This document shows positions 1 to 8,420 of a stretch of DNA of 56,060 nt, piece by piece (position 1 is the first letter of the stretch; each line of letters begins with the position of its first letter). The position numbers were made by a program, and so were the translations under genes. Location: positions 1-56,060 of the forward strand of contig PWEO01000089.1 of NCBI GenBank assembly GCA_003553525.1, read 5' to 3'. This DNA is from Clostridiaceae bacterium (GTDB lineage: Bacteria; Bacillota; Clostridia; Peptostreptococcales; T1SED10-28). A model generated the notes under the pieces. That model searched no databases, was not told where the DNA came from, and was given only the letters and a program-made list of their open reading frames with translations.

Positions 1-27
1 TGATTGTAAATCTATTGTAAACTCCAT
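1..27 (-). CDS. Partial gene, only the first 9 codons in the window
   Basis: An ATG at 27 is preceded by a strong ribosome site (AAAAGGGGAGATATT). The reading MEFTIDLQS runs off the window edge. It starts 24 bp after the stop of the YtxH-like gene, so the two are probably cotranscribed. In many Firmicutes a DUF948 membrane protein neighbours ytxH, which would fit, but nine residues cannot prove the family. Confidence 0.5.
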
Positions 28-50
28 AATATCTCCCCTTTTAGTAATTT

Positions 51-431
51 TTACTCTTTAGCCTGTTCTTCTTCATCGGAATCTCTTTTTACTTCAGTAT
101 TTTCTGATTCTGTTGTAAAGTTAGTTTTCGTACTTAACCAAATTTCTTCTGCTTGTCCCTTTTTTTCTTCTAAAAGTTCCGATGCCCGTTCTTTTCCTTG
201 CTCAAAATGCTCTTCCATCTGCTCTTTTAAACGAATGGCTTCATCCTTTGTTTTTTGACGGGTAACTTCTCCTTTATCCGGCGCATATAGTACACCGAGT
301 ACCGCACCAAGAAAAGTCCCGAAGAAAAGCCCCTTCACCAACCCTTTTTTACGTGCTTCCGCTTTAGATTGTTGAAGATTCATAACATCGGAAATTTTTT
401 TCAATCGCTTTTCTAAATTCCTGCAATACAT
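51..431 (-). CDS. YtxH-like general stress/envelope protein
   Basis: This is a 126-residue protein with one membrane segment (about residues 32-50, containing GLFFGTFLGAVLGVLYAP), which is the glycine-rich YtxH signature ending in an AP-D-K-G motif. A long, highly charged helical tail follows, rich in E, K and Q and likely coiled coil. Family members are small membrane-anchored proteins of unknown biochemical role, named from the Bacillus stress gene ytxH. The ATG at 431 was chosen over an upstream TTG (461) because AAAGGGAG lies just ahead of it. The next gene downstream starts 24 bp later. Confidence 0.8.
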   Translation of the reverse strand: MYCRNLEKRLKKISDVMNLQQSKAEARKKGLVKGLFFGTFLGAVLGVLYAPDKGEVTRQKTKDEAIRLKEQMEEHFEQGKERASELLEEKKGQAEEIWLSTKTNFTTESENTEVKRDSDEEEQAKE

Positions 432-512
432 CCTAACACTCCCTTTCCTATTTAGACTCAATCACATAGTTTTTATACCCAGTAATATCATGTTAAAACA
501 ACGAGATTAGTA

Positions 513-2459
513 TTACAAATCATTAAATCCATTAATATCTTCTAAAAGATTTTTGCGATATTCGCCATATAAAGTTTTTAAATTCGTAATTTTCTGTTGC
601 ATTTCTTGTTGAAGTTTAGAGGCCTCTAAGTAGTTCTTATCCTTAAGTTCTTTCTTAATTTTTGAGAACAAAGATGTTTTATCCAGTCGATCCTTCATCA
701 GTTCATAACGAATTTTATTAATTTTTTCCCAGTTCACAACGTCCAAATCCGATAAATTCTGATTCCCGTGGAGTCTTTTACATGCTCTTACCAGTTCAAT
801 GTTTTGTGGCAATATTCGTCCGACCAGTTCTTTAATCCAAATATCTAAGTTAGCTTCAATAATGGAATTGATTATTTTTTCTTCAAAAACCCCACCTCTA
901 TGGAGCATTAATTTCTTGTCATAATTTTGATTGAAAATATGAATACATTCCCATACAGTAGCCGGGGATTTACCGAACATTCTTTGACGTTCATCTTCCG
1001 TATAATCGTCAAAAACATCTTTTTCACTTCGATAGACTCGGTCTTTTTCCAAATAGAATTTTTCTTCTCCTAGTGATTTCGAATATTCCCTTTCAATATC
1101 CTTCGCCGATAGATTCCCCGCTAATACTTCTTTAATACCGTCTAGCATTGATTGATACATAGCGGCAACATAGATATAGGTATTCGAGTTCGGGCTAGGT
1201 GAGCGCAGTTCAAATCGGGTTGCATGGGGATTGATAATATCCCGAACAAGCCCCAGAAGAACTGTACGGTTTCTCGAAGGAATATCCGGGGTATGACCCA
1301 CAGAGCCTACAATAGAAACAGGGGCTTCAAAACCGGGCTTTAATCTATTAAAGGCATCATTCGTAGAGTTAATAAAAGGATTGATCACATCATAATTTTT
1401 AAGAATCCCAAGGAAGGCCCCCCATCCCACAGGGTTTAAAAAGTCTTTCTTAATATCGTCAGGAACAAAAGCGTTTATTTTTTTACCATTTTTTAACTGG
1501 TACTGCACCCCAACATGTGTGTGTTTTCCGCTTCCTGCAACACCTTCAATTGGCTTTGCAGAAAAAGTAACTTCCAAACCGTAATATTCAAATACTTCTT
1601 CAATTAGTTCTCGAATAAACAGTTCATTATCTGCTGCTTGAAGGGCAGTACTATATTTCCAGTCTACTTCCAACTGCTCCATTACGTGATTAAACTTTCC
1701 CTTTAATCCTATTTTTGCACTGACTCCTCCCACTTCTTTGTGAGCCATTTCCGGCCCGAATCCATAATCTTCTAAAACAATCATTACTTCTTCCAAAGCG
1801 GTTCTTACATTTCCTTTGGTTCGTTTCCAATATTGTTCCTTCAGCATCTGAGAGGTCGTTAGTTTTTCTTCATCAGCAGATTCTTCTGGGCTTTTTACCC
1901 AGAATTCCAGTTCCGTGGCGGTTGTTAAATATACCTTTTGTACTCCTTTATCATAAAAATCTGTCAGAGGTCCGTCTTTATATTTATCAATAGACGAAAG
2001 CATAAATTCTTCAAAATAGCTTTCAGCTCTTTTTAGAATCGATCGTGAATCCACCATTTTTTCATTGTGTTTTAAAAATGCAGGAATTCTTAATGTACCT
2101 AAGGGCATATTAGTTTTCAAATCATCATGATAATAATTGTAATCCACAAACCAGTTAACTTCTAAGTCCGGGATTAGGTCCACTTTCGCATTATTCAACG
2201 TAGCAATTTTGTGCAAAATAACGCTGGAGCCGTCTGTCTGTACACCTTCTTTTAAAAAACTATTCAATTCTTTTAAAAACAACGATACGGGAATTTTTTC
2301 ATCAGTATCATTCCCTCCAAGGTCTACACCAACCAAAGAGACGAATTTTATATAGCTGTGGATGGATAAAATTTCTTTTAGATACTTTTCTTGATGGGTC
2401 CAAGGAGGCAATGTAAAGAGTTTGTCCTTGGAGAGTATTTCTTTGAGTTCTGTTTCCAT
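513..2459 (-). CDS. glnA: Glutamine synthetase, divergent long form (GS catalytic family)
   Basis: This 648-residue protein belongs to the glutamine synthetase superfamily, which joins ammonia to glutamate using ATP. Visible landmarks are a DGSSV loop near residue 78, a TELEFWV stretch carrying the first metal-binding glutamate, an AHKEVGG segment, a GSGKHTHVG segment matching the family's N-G-S-G-x-H ATP/ammonia region, and an ELRSPSPNSN-type motif near residue 420. It is about 200 residues longer than ordinary type I enzymes, with the excess mainly at the C terminus and in insertions. It does not look like type III (GlnN). The ATG at 2459 was chosen because GAAGGAAGG precedes it; a TTG nine bases upstream would overlap that site. 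The exact substrate is inferred; a gamma-glutamyl-amine ligase activity cannot be excluded. Confidence 0.8.
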   Translation of the reverse strand: METELKEILSKDKLFTLPPWTHQEKYLKEILSIHSYIKFVSLVGVDLGGNDTDEKIPVSLFLKELNSFLKEGVQTDGSSVILHKIATLNNAKVDLIPDLEVNWFVDYNYYHDDLKTNMPLGTLRIPAFLKHNEKMVDSRSILKRAESYFEEFMLSSIDKYKDGPLTDFYDKGVQKVYLTTATELEFWVKSPEESADEEKLTTSQMLKEQYWKRTKGNVRTALEEVMIVLEDYGFGPEMAHKEVGGVSAKIGLKGKFNHVMEQLEVDWKYSTALQAADNELFIRELIEEVFEYYGLEVTFSAKPIEGVAGSGKHTHVGVQYQLKNGKKINAFVPDDIKKDFLNPVGWGAFLGILKNYDVINPFINSTNDAFNRLKPGFEAPVSIVGSVGHTPDIPSRNRTVLLGLVRDIINPHATRFELRSPSPNSNTYIYVAAMYQSMLDGIKEVLAGNLSAKDIEREYSKSLGEEKFYLEKDRVYRSEKDVFDDYTEDERQRMFGKSPATVWECIHIFNQNYDKKLMLHRGGVFEEKIINSIIEANLDIWIKELVGRILPQNIELVRACKRLHGNQNLSDLDVVNWEKINKIRYELMKDRLDKTSLFSKIKKELKDKNYLEASKLQQEMQQKITNLKTLYGEYRKNLLEDINGFNDL

Positions 2460-2532
2460 TTTGACCAATCCTTCCTTCGTATTTTCTTAAAATAATCTAG
2501 CTTATCGTTCGTCCCGCAACATATTAATATGG

Positions 2533-2549
2533 TGTTAATTTTATTAATA
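2533..2549. promoter_or_regulatory. Possible GlnR/TnrA-type operator in the glnA leader
   Basis: The sequence TGTTAATTTTATTAATA fits the GlnR/TnrA pattern TGTNA-N7-TNACA with one mismatch, in the last half-site. It lies just downstream of the predicted -10 box of glnA, where a repressor would block initiation. This is a pattern match only, in AT-rich DNA. Confidence 0.3.
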
Positions 2550-2554
2550 TATGC

Positions 2555-2583
2555 ATTATATATAATCAGTGTAAGATTGTCCA
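2555..2583 (-). promoter_or_regulatory. Predicted sigma-A promoter of glnA
   Basis: On the minus strand TGGACA (2583-2578) and TATAAT (2560-2555) are separated by exactly 17 bp. This would give a leader of roughly 90 nt in front of glnA. Confidence 0.6.
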
Positions 2584-2670
2584 CCTATTAATAAATTTAA
2601 GTAATTAATTATATATATTCAACATTTTTACTATAATCTTTTGTTAGGTCAATTTCTTTTTAAATTTAAG

Positions 2671-2701
2671 GAAAAAATCACCTTCTAGTTTGAAAGTGAT
2701 C
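2671..2701 (-). terminator. Intrinsic terminator overlapping the end of the AroH-AroK fusion gene
   Basis: ATCACTTTC and GAAGGTGAT form a hairpin followed by TTTTTTCC on the minus strand. The hairpin includes the stop codon of the fusion gene, so transcription likely ends here before the glnA promoter. Confidence 0.6.
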
Positions 2702-3497
2702 TTTCTCTCTCATGATCTTCTAATTTTCGAATAAGCTCCTGAACAAGATTATTAGGTGTTTCTTCTCCGACATGAAGTGAGATATCCGCCACTTTGTTAT
2801 AGATATTCCGGCGATCTTCCATAAGTTTTTCTATTCTTTTTTTCAGATGCTTTTCATCTGCTACTAAAGGTCTGGTCTGGTCAAGAATTAATCGATTATA
2901 GATAGTATTAATATTCCCTTCCAGATGAACGATGACTCCATTCTTTTTCATGGTTTGTACGTTTTGAGGATTTAAAATTATCCCGCCACCACATGCTATT
3001 ACTTTTTTGTACTTATGGATATCCCATTGTTTTTGAATGTTTTCTATTAATTTTGTTTCTAAGTCTCGAAAATATTCTTCTCCTGATTCTGTAAAAATCT
3101 CTTTAATTTTTTGTTGTTCCAACTTTTCTATATAAAGATCCGTATCTAAAAAATCCCATTTTATCTTTTGTGATAATTTTTTCCCCAGGGTGGTTTTACC
3201 AACTGCCATAAAACCGATAATATATATATTATTATTAAACAAATTGTTCCATTGATAACATTTGCTTACGTCCATGATTTTTTGATAGATTTCTTCAAAA
3301 TAAGGACCATAGTTACTCGCTTCCTGTGTGATTTTCTCTATTACTTCCCTTTCTCGAGAAGGATTTTCAATATACTCTTCATTTAAGATTTTATACTCCA
3401 TAATATCTTCTAACATTAAAAAGCGCTCTTTCAATAAATATGAAATTTGTTGATCTATTTCATTAATTTTGTTCCTGGTGTTTTTTATATCACTCAT
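2685..3497 (-). CDS. Chorismate mutase - shikimate kinase fusion protein
   Basis: The 270-residue protein combines two shikimate-pathway activities. Residues 1-80 look like an AroQ-type chorismate mutase (all-helical, starting with the N-K-I-x-E-I-D-Q-Q-I pattern). Residues 90-265 are shikimate kinase: Walker A GFMAVGKTT with K101, the D118/D120 pair, R144 in the G-E-E-Y-F-R-D-x-E motif, the G170-G172 loop and R209 before P-L. The kinase phosphorylates shikimate, and the mutase converts chorismate to prephenate. The gene stands alone here; no other aro gene is in the window. The start follows a GAGGAAATATT site. Fusions of these two domains are known in some Clostridia, so the arrangement is credible rather than an assembly error. 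Confidence 0.88.
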   Translation of the reverse strand: MSDIKNTRNKINEIDQQISYLLKERFLMLEDIMEYKILNEEYIENPSREREVIEKITQEASNYGPYFEEIYQKIMDVSKCYQWNNLFNNNIYIIGFMAVGKTTLGKKLSQKIKWDFLDTDLYIEKLEQQKIKEIFTESGEEYFRDLETKLIENIQKQWDIHKYKKVIACGGGIILNPQNVQTMKKNGVIVHLEGNINTIYNRLILDQTRPLVADEKHLKKRIEKLMEDRRNIYNKVADISLHVGEETPNNLVQELIRKLEDHERERSLSN

Positions 3498-3549
3498 AAT
3501 ATTTCCTCTCTACTATTAATTACAGGCTTTTATACTCATACTAAAAAAA

Positions 3550-3726
3550 TTAATCCTCGTTATTTTCTTTATAAGGCAGTAAAAAAATAACCAGTAATGC
3601 TATTACAGAAAAGATGAATCCTAGAAAAAACCAGATAAAAGGATTGCGATTTTTTTCTTTGGCTTTTATTGCTGTAAACATTCCTACGACTAATTCAAAG
3701 ATAATAATAAAAATATAATGTTCCAT
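3550..3726 (-). CDS. Small two-helix membrane protein, 58 aa
   Basis: This short ORF begins at an ATG preceded by a perfect GGAGGT site six bases away. It encodes two hydrophobic segments (about residues 4-19 and 30-51) separated by a basic stretch (KAKEKNRN). The second segment, NPFIWFFLGFIFSVIALLVI, resembles the aromatic-rich helix that follows basic K-G-R-N-like loops in many small Firmicute membrane proteins. No function can be assigned. It lies alone between mgtC and the chorismate mutase fusion. Confidence 0.7.
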   Translation of the reverse strand: MEHYIFIIIFELVVGMFTAIKAKEKNRNPFIWFFLGFIFSVIALLVIFLLPYKENNED

Positions 3727-3838
3727 CAAGCTACCTCCATAATTTTTTTCTGCTTTATAAAGTATATCATAAAAGAAAAAACACAGAAATAGAAATCAAG
3801 ATAATATTTCAATTATTCAGGATTTTTAAGTTGAAACA

Positions 3839-4537
3839 CTAAGTTAGTTCCTCCTCATCCCAAATAATACTTTCTACACCCTTGATTTTTTTTAATTCTG
3901 CGTAGCACGCTGATCGTTTAAAATTTTTAGGTGTCCTTATGAAAAAAGTAATCTCCAGGTCTTTTTCAATCTCTTCATCGCTATAACTTTTTTGGTCTAC
4001 AATGATATTTTTAATGTTGATTTGATATTTCCCAAAAATCGTACCGATTTCTCCGACTAAACCCGGACGTCCGACCGCCTTAAATCGAACTTGTGAAAAT
4101 CTTTTTATCTTGTATATTTTACCTTCTAAAGCTTTTAGACCCATCAAGGAAAAAAGAGCAAGAAAAGTAGTAAAAGAAGCTGCTGCATAGTAACCTAGTC
4201 CGATAGCTAATCCGATTCCACCGCTAATCCAAATACTAGCAGCAGTGGTAAGTCCTCGGACATTAGTACCTTCCCGCAAGATAGTTCCCGCTCCTAAGAA
4301 ACCGATCCCACTTACTACTTGTGCTGCTAATCTCGCTGGTTCTCCTCCAGATCCATCAGGACCTAAACCATGAAAACCATAGGCAGATAATATCATTATT
4401 AAGCAAGAGCCTAAAGTAACTAAAATATGAGTACGAAATCCTGCGGGACGGTTACTGATTTCTCTTTCAAAACCGATTACCCCACCCATAAAGGCTGCTA
4501 AAGCCAACCTTAAACCAATTTCCATCGTTCCGATCAT
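3839..4537 (-). CDS. MgtC/SapB family membrane protein
   Basis: This 232-residue protein has an N-terminal MgtC domain (about residues 5-135) with the family signatures GxxIGFEREISNRPAGFRTH and GIGFLGAGTI, four to five membrane helices, and a C-terminal cytosolic ACT-like domain (about residues 150-230). MgtC proteins are linked to growth in low magnesium and to regulation of ATP synthase or acid tolerance in pathogens; the role in this organism is unknown. The start is set by GGAGGG eight bases upstream of ATG 4537. It appears to be a single-gene unit. Confidence 0.85.
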   Translation of the reverse strand: MIGTMEIGLRLALAAFMGGVIGFEREISNRPAGFRTHILVTLGSCLIMILSAYGFHGLGPDGSGGEPARLAAQVVSGIGFLGAGTILREGTNVRGLTTAASIWISGGIGLAIGLGYYAAASFTTFLALFSLMGLKALEGKIYKIKRFSQVRFKAVGRPGLVGEIGTIFGKYQINIKNIIVDQKSYSDEEIEKDLEITFFIRTPKNFKRSACYAELKKIKGVESIIWDEEELT

Positions 4538-4732
4538 AGGGGAAACCCTCCTTTATGTTAATTATCATAGATATACTTTTATGATTATGTCCATACTTGA
4601 TCTAAATTTTAAAAAATATAAAGTTAATCTTGACTTTTCAGTGAAATTTATTGTATTAGATATTTCAACTAAACTTTTGGGTATAGAATACTTATAACCA
4701 TATTTTACTATTATAATCAGAGGAGGAATATC

Positions 4733-6364
4733 ATGAACATACAATTTTTAGGTGCTGCAAAGGTTGTAACCGGAAGTAATATTTTAATTGCCACAAAAAA
4801 ATATAAATTATTAATCGATTGCGGCTTGTTCCAAGGAAGCGAAGAACTTGAAAAGCTTAATCACGAACCTTTTCAATTCAATCCTAAGGAAATTGACTTT
4901 ATGCTTCTTAGTCATGCCCATATTGACCACAGCGGAAGAATTCCAAAACTGGTTAAGGAAGGTTTTCAAGGGAAAATTTACTGCACTAACGCTACCTATG
5001 ATTTATCCGATATTATGCTTAAAGACAGTGGACACATTCATGAGCAGGATACTAAATGGATAAATAAGTCTAGAAAACGTTCCGGCAAAAACACCCTTGA
5101 GCCCCTATATACTGTTGAAGATGCTGAAAATAGTCTTCGATATTTCGAACCTGTACTCTATGATCAAAAGGTTGATATTACGGAAGGGATCTCCGTTCGC
5201 TTTATAGATGCCGGACATATATTAGGTTCCTCCATTGTGGAATTATGGATTAAAGAACAGGAAGATACTGTAAAAATTGTTTTCTCCGGTGACTTAGGAT
5301 CACCGGGAAAACCTATTATCCGTGACCCTAAGTTTGTGAAAGAGGCTGATTATTTAATTCTAGAATCTACCTACGGTAACCGAATCCATGAAAACAAAGA
5401 ATTTCGAATGAAAAAATTGATGAAAATCATTAATGATACCGTATCGAAAAATGGTACTGTTATTATTCCATCCTTTGCTGTTGGACGAACCCAGGAACTG
5501 ATTTATGAACTTCATAAATATTATGAAGAACATGACAATATTGAAGAATTTTTGAAAATCCCGATTTATATTGATAGTCCTATGGCTATTTCAGCTACTG
5601 AAATTTTCAAAAAAAACACCTATGCTTTTGACGACGAAGCACGGAAATATATTTTAGAAGGCAATAATCCCTTGGATTTTGAAAACCTGTATTACGTCAG
5701 AGATCACAAAGAATCCATGAGATTAAATGATGCCGACTATCCCAAGGTTATTATCTCTGCCAGCGGTATGTGTACTGCCGGCCGTGTAAGACATCATTTG
5801 AAGCATAACTTATGGAAAGATAAAAATGCAGTAGTATTTGTAGGTTACCAGGCCCACGGTACCTTGGGAAGAATTCTACAGGAAGGCATAAAATCTGTGA
5901 AAATCCTTGGTGAAGAAATTGCTGTTAAAGCATCGATTCACAGCGTGGAAGGATTTTCAGCCCACGCTGACCAAGAAGGTTTGATTGACTGGGTGGGACA
6001 TTTCGAGAAAAAACCACAAAAAATTTTTTTAGTCCATGGTGAAGAGGAGAATTCGAGGGGATTGTATGAATTAATTAAAGATAAATATGGACTGAAATCT
6101 TTAATACCTTCAATGGGATACTCCTTCACCGTTGAAGAATCCGTACTTAAAGAAGAATCCGGCGAAATGCTTAAGCCGGTTGAACGTAAAGAAGTAATTA
6201 AAAAAGAACTTCAAGAAGTATTGAACCAGTTTCAAAACTTAGAAGATAAGACCGATCGATTCTTAGATGAAATAGTTCTGGAAAAAGAATATGATAAGAT
6301 AAAGAATAAACTTCTCGAACTGCAACGGGAACTGATGGACATTACTATGCTTATCGGAAAATAG
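4733..6364 (+). CDS. Beta-CASP metallo-beta-lactamase fold RNase-like hydrolase
   Basis: This 543-residue protein carries the zinc motif HAHIDH (residues 61-66), the later ligands in AGHILGSS and FSGDLG, and the beta-CASP signatures ESTYGN and SAHADQ. These mark the YSH1/CPSF-73-like branch of RNA-processing hydrolases, so RNA cleavage is the likely activity, though the substrate is unknown. Beyond about residue 470 there is a charged, probably coiled-coil tail that is longer than in minimal members. The start follows AGAGGAGGAATATC. It is the only plus-strand gene in its neighbourhood and is divergent from mgtC. Confidence 0.85.
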   Translation: MNIQFLGAAKVVTGSNILIATKKYKLLIDCGLFQGSEELEKLNHEPFQFNPKEIDFMLLSHAHIDHSGRIPKLVKEGFQGKIYCTNATYDLSDIMLKDSGHIHEQDTKWINKSRKRSGKNTLEPLYTVEDAENSLRYFEPVLYDQKVDITEGISVRFIDAGHILGSSIVELWIKEQEDTVKIVFSGDLGSPGKPIIRDPKFVKEADYLILESTYGNRIHENKEFRMKKLMKIINDTVSKNGTVIIPSFAVGRTQELIYELHKYYEEHDNIEEFLKIPIYIDSPMAISATEIFKKNTYAFDDEARKYILEGNNPLDFENLYYVRDHKESMRLNDADYPKVIISASGMCTAGRVRHHLKHNLWKDKNAVVFVGYQAHGTLGRILQEGIKSVKILGEEIAVKASIHSVEGFSAHADQEGLIDWVGHFEKKPQKIFLVHGEEENSRGLYELIKDKYGLKSLIPSMGYSFTVEESVLKEESGEMLKPVERKEVIKKELQEVLNQFQNLEDKTDRFLDEIVLEKEYDKIKNKLLELQRELMDITMLIGK

Positions 6365-6415
6365 TTTCCTAAAAGTGCTCTTTTAATTCTTAAAAGATTG
6401 GCTTGGAAACTTTTC
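6363..6415 (+). terminator. Probable terminator after the beta-CASP gene
   Basis: AGTTTCC and GGAAACT pair around an inner CTTTT/AAAAG helix and are followed by TTTTC. The hairpin begins at the stop codon of the plus-strand gene. The outer stem is only seven pairs, so confidence is moderate. Confidence 0.5.
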
Positions 6416-6482
6416 AATTAATTATCATATTGGTGTAGTTATCTAATATGATTTACAAAAAATGTGATATAATCAGAACTTT

Positions 6483-6512
6483 AAAAACAGTAGATACTTA
6501 TCTACTGTTTTT
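6483..6512. terminator. Bidirectional intrinsic terminator
   Basis: The arms AAAAACAGTAGA and TCTACTGTTTTT are perfectly complementary around a six-base loop, with A and T tracts built into the stem. It overlaps the last codons of the small minus-strand ORF and can stop transcripts from both directions. Confidence 0.75.
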
Positions 6513-6653
6513 CCATGCATCAATTCGCTGGTTTCGATTATTATAAAGCTTGTTCCATTCCCAATATCCCTTTACTTCTTGATTGGTATTGGCGTGGTTC
6601 TTTTCAAAGGTTTCATAGGACTTTAATAATTTGTTATTATCTTTCTTTTGCAC
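6498..6653 (-). CDS. Small basic/aromatic protein, 51 aa, unknown function
   Basis: This short ORF starts at GTG 6653 behind AGGTGGTGGTAA and ends inside the terminator hairpin. The product is polar, with a distinctive central GYWEWNKLYNNRN patch and no membrane segment or signal peptide. A sigma-A-like promoter (TTGAAA, 16 bp, TATAAT) lies just upstream, so the reading frame has promoter, ribosome site, stop and terminator all in place. An overlapping ATG one base upstream is in another frame and stops after ten codons. No family recognised. Confidence 0.6.
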   Translation of the reverse strand: MQKKDNNKLLKSYETFEKNHANTNQEVKGYWEWNKLYNNRNQRIDAWKNSR

Positions 6654-6693
6654 ATTTACCACCACCTCGTATAATTAAACTGTGTTAAGTATT

Positions 6694-6721
6694 ATTATAC
6701 ATTACTTTGGAATAATTTCAA
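6694..6721 (-). promoter_or_regulatory. Predicted promoter of the 51-aa ORF
   Basis: TTGAAA (6721-6716) and TATAAT (6699-6694) on the minus strand are spaced 16 bp apart, about 40 bp upstream of the GTG start. Confidence 0.5.
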
Positions 6722-6728
6722 GTGTAAA

Positions 6729-6757
6729 TTGACTATCCTTTATTCTTTTGATAAAGT
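6729..6757 (+). promoter_or_regulatory. Predicted promoter of the GNAT gene
   Basis: TTGACT (6729-6734) and TAAAGT (6752-6757) are separated by 17 bp, about 50 bp ahead of the ATG. It is almost back-to-back with the promoter of the 51-aa ORF. Confidence 0.45.
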
Positions 6758-6805
6758 AATGAAGAGGATTTTCAATTGTTGATGTATCTATAGGAGGATT
6801 ATTTA

Positions 6806-7270
6806 ATGACAGAAGTAAAATTGGCAACAGAAAATATGCAAAATTATTTTATTAATGATTATTTGAATCGCTATGGTTCTTTTCAAGATCTCGCGGAACA
6901 GTATGCAAATGCCTGTATTTTTTCTAATCGATCCCTTGTGGTCATGAAAAACAATAAAATTATTGGAGGTATTACTTGGTCTATAAAAGAAGGAATCAAC
7001 TCAGGAATGGTAGAGATATTTCAGATGTCAATTCTTAAGGATTTTCGTGGACAAGGTTATGGTTCTATATTGGTTGATAACTGCCTTACAGATATTGAAG
7101 AATTCTATCGGTTACGAAACACTCCTTTGCAACGGGTTTATATTATCATAACTGAGTCTAATATCATTGGTCGTAATTTGTATCGTAATAAAGGATTTTA
7201 TATCGCAACCAGCTTGATGCATCACCGTTTTAATAGTAGAATGGATTTATTGTATGTAAAGGACTATTAA
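6806..7270 (+). CDS. GNAT family N-acetyltransferase
   Basis: This 154-residue protein shows the acetyl-CoA binding signature of the GNAT fold, with the RGQGYG loop near residue 88, preceded by the MVEIFQMSILKDFRGQG strand and followed by a Y-R-N-K-G-F segment near the C terminus. It probably transfers an acetyl group to an amine on an unknown substrate. ATAGGAGGATTATTTA precedes the ATG. The apbE gene follows within about 55 bp on the same strand, so the two may form a unit, although their functions do not obviously connect. Confidence 0.85.
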   Translation: MTEVKLATENMQNYFINDYLNRYGSFQDLAEQYANACIFSNRSLVVMKNNKIIGGITWSIKEGINSGMVEIFQMSILKDFRGQGYGSILVDNCLTDIEEFYRLRNTPLQRVYIIITESNIIGRNLYRNKGFYIATSLMHHRFNSRMDLLYVKDY

Positions 7271-7324
7271 CCTTTAAAATGAATGGACTATATTTTATTA
7301 TCTTTAATCAGAGGAGTGTTTAAT

Positions 7325-8374
7325 GTGAAAAACAATATGAAAAATTCCTTTTTCTTAGGGATCGCTTTTACTACTTTTATACTTTTATTCGGGTGCTCAG
7401 AACAAGAGGATTTTCAATTGGTCCAGCAAAGTAAATTTGCCTTGGGGACCTATAACCAAATAACCCTTTATGCTCCCGACGAAGAACAGGGGCAAGACAT
7501 TATTAATGAGGTTTTTACACGAGTTAATGAAATTGAGAATTTGATGAGTATTAATATTGAGGATAGTGATGTATCTAGACTTAATGACCAGGCCGGTGAA
7601 TCAGCAGTTACCGTTGATCCTGAGACCTTCTATTTGTTACAATTGGGTAAGGAGTATAAAGAAATAACCAATGAAACATTTAATATCGGAATTGGTGCAC
7701 TGATTGATCTTTGGGATATTGGTGGCGATGATCAGAGAGTTCCTGATAAAAGTGAAATTGAAGCATTGCTGGGTCACTTTGATCTGGATCAACTAACTCT
7801 CAATGAGGATAGTTATGAAGCAAAAATTGATGACCCTGAAATGATTATAAATTTAGGAGGCATCGCTAAAGGGTATGCTGTGGATGAAGCTATTCGAATT
7901 ATAAAGGAACATGGAGTTGAACATGCTATTGTGGATTTTGGCGGAGATGTTTATGTACTCGGCGGAAACCCTGATGGCAATGACTGGAGAATTGGCATCA
8001 GCAATCCGGAAATCGGAGAATCCGGTGTGGTAGGAAGGCTCTTTTCTTCGGATATGGCTGTTGTATCTTCCGGTGATTATGAACGTTACTTTAAGAAAAA
8101 TGGCCAATTGTATCACCATATTCTAAATCCTTTTACCGGCTATCCTACAGACAATCAATTATCCAGTGTTACAGTTATATCTGATACCGCTCTACAAGGA
8201 GACATTCTTTCTACTGCAGTTTTTGTTATGGGTCTTGAAGATGGTCTAAACTTTATTAATGAAATGGATGATATTGAAGCGATCTTGATTACAGAAAGTA
8301 AGGATGTGTATGTAACAGCTGGAGCTTCTGATCTTTTTGAGATAATGGATGAAGAATATGTTATTGTAGAATAA
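7325..8374 (+). CDS. apbE: FAD:protein FMN transferase lipoprotein (ApbE family)
   Basis: The 349-residue protein begins with a lipoprotein signal peptide (hydrophobic core and an LLFGCS lipobox, Cys near residue 24), so it should sit on the outer face of the membrane. The ApbE domain shows INLGGIAKGYAVD and the HHILNPFTGYPT segment, with the later T-A-L-Q-G-D-I-L-S-T-A metal/FAD site. Such enzymes attach FMN covalently to threonines of Rnf/Nqr subunits and other secreted flavoproteins. GTG 7325 was chosen because GAGGAG lies eight bases upstream; the ATG 42 bases earlier has no ribosome site. No rnf genes are in the window. Confidence 0.88.
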   Translation: MKNNMKNSFFLGIAFTTFILLFGCSEQEDFQLVQQSKFALGTYNQITLYAPDEEQGQDIINEVFTRVNEIENLMSINIEDSDVSRLNDQAGESAVTVDPETFYLLQLGKEYKEITNETFNIGIGALIDLWDIGGDDQRVPDKSEIEALLGHFDLDQLTLNEDSYEAKIDDPEMIINLGGIAKGYAVDEAIRIIKEHGVEHAIVDFGGDVYVLGGNPDGNDWRIGISNPEIGESGVVGRLFSSDMAVVSSGDYERYFKKNGQLYHHILNPFTGYPTDNQLSSVTVISDTALQGDILSTAVFVMGLEDGLNFINEMDDIEAILITESKDVYVTAGASDLFEIMDEEYVIVE

Positions 8375-8420
8375 TAACCTAGTCATTGATCGACTGAAAA
8401 CTATAGTATAATAATTAAAT

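Noticed and set aside
2378-2584. 68-codon minus-strand ORF at the glnA start
   Set aside because: It overlaps the glnA start and promoter in another frame and is low-complexity sequence.
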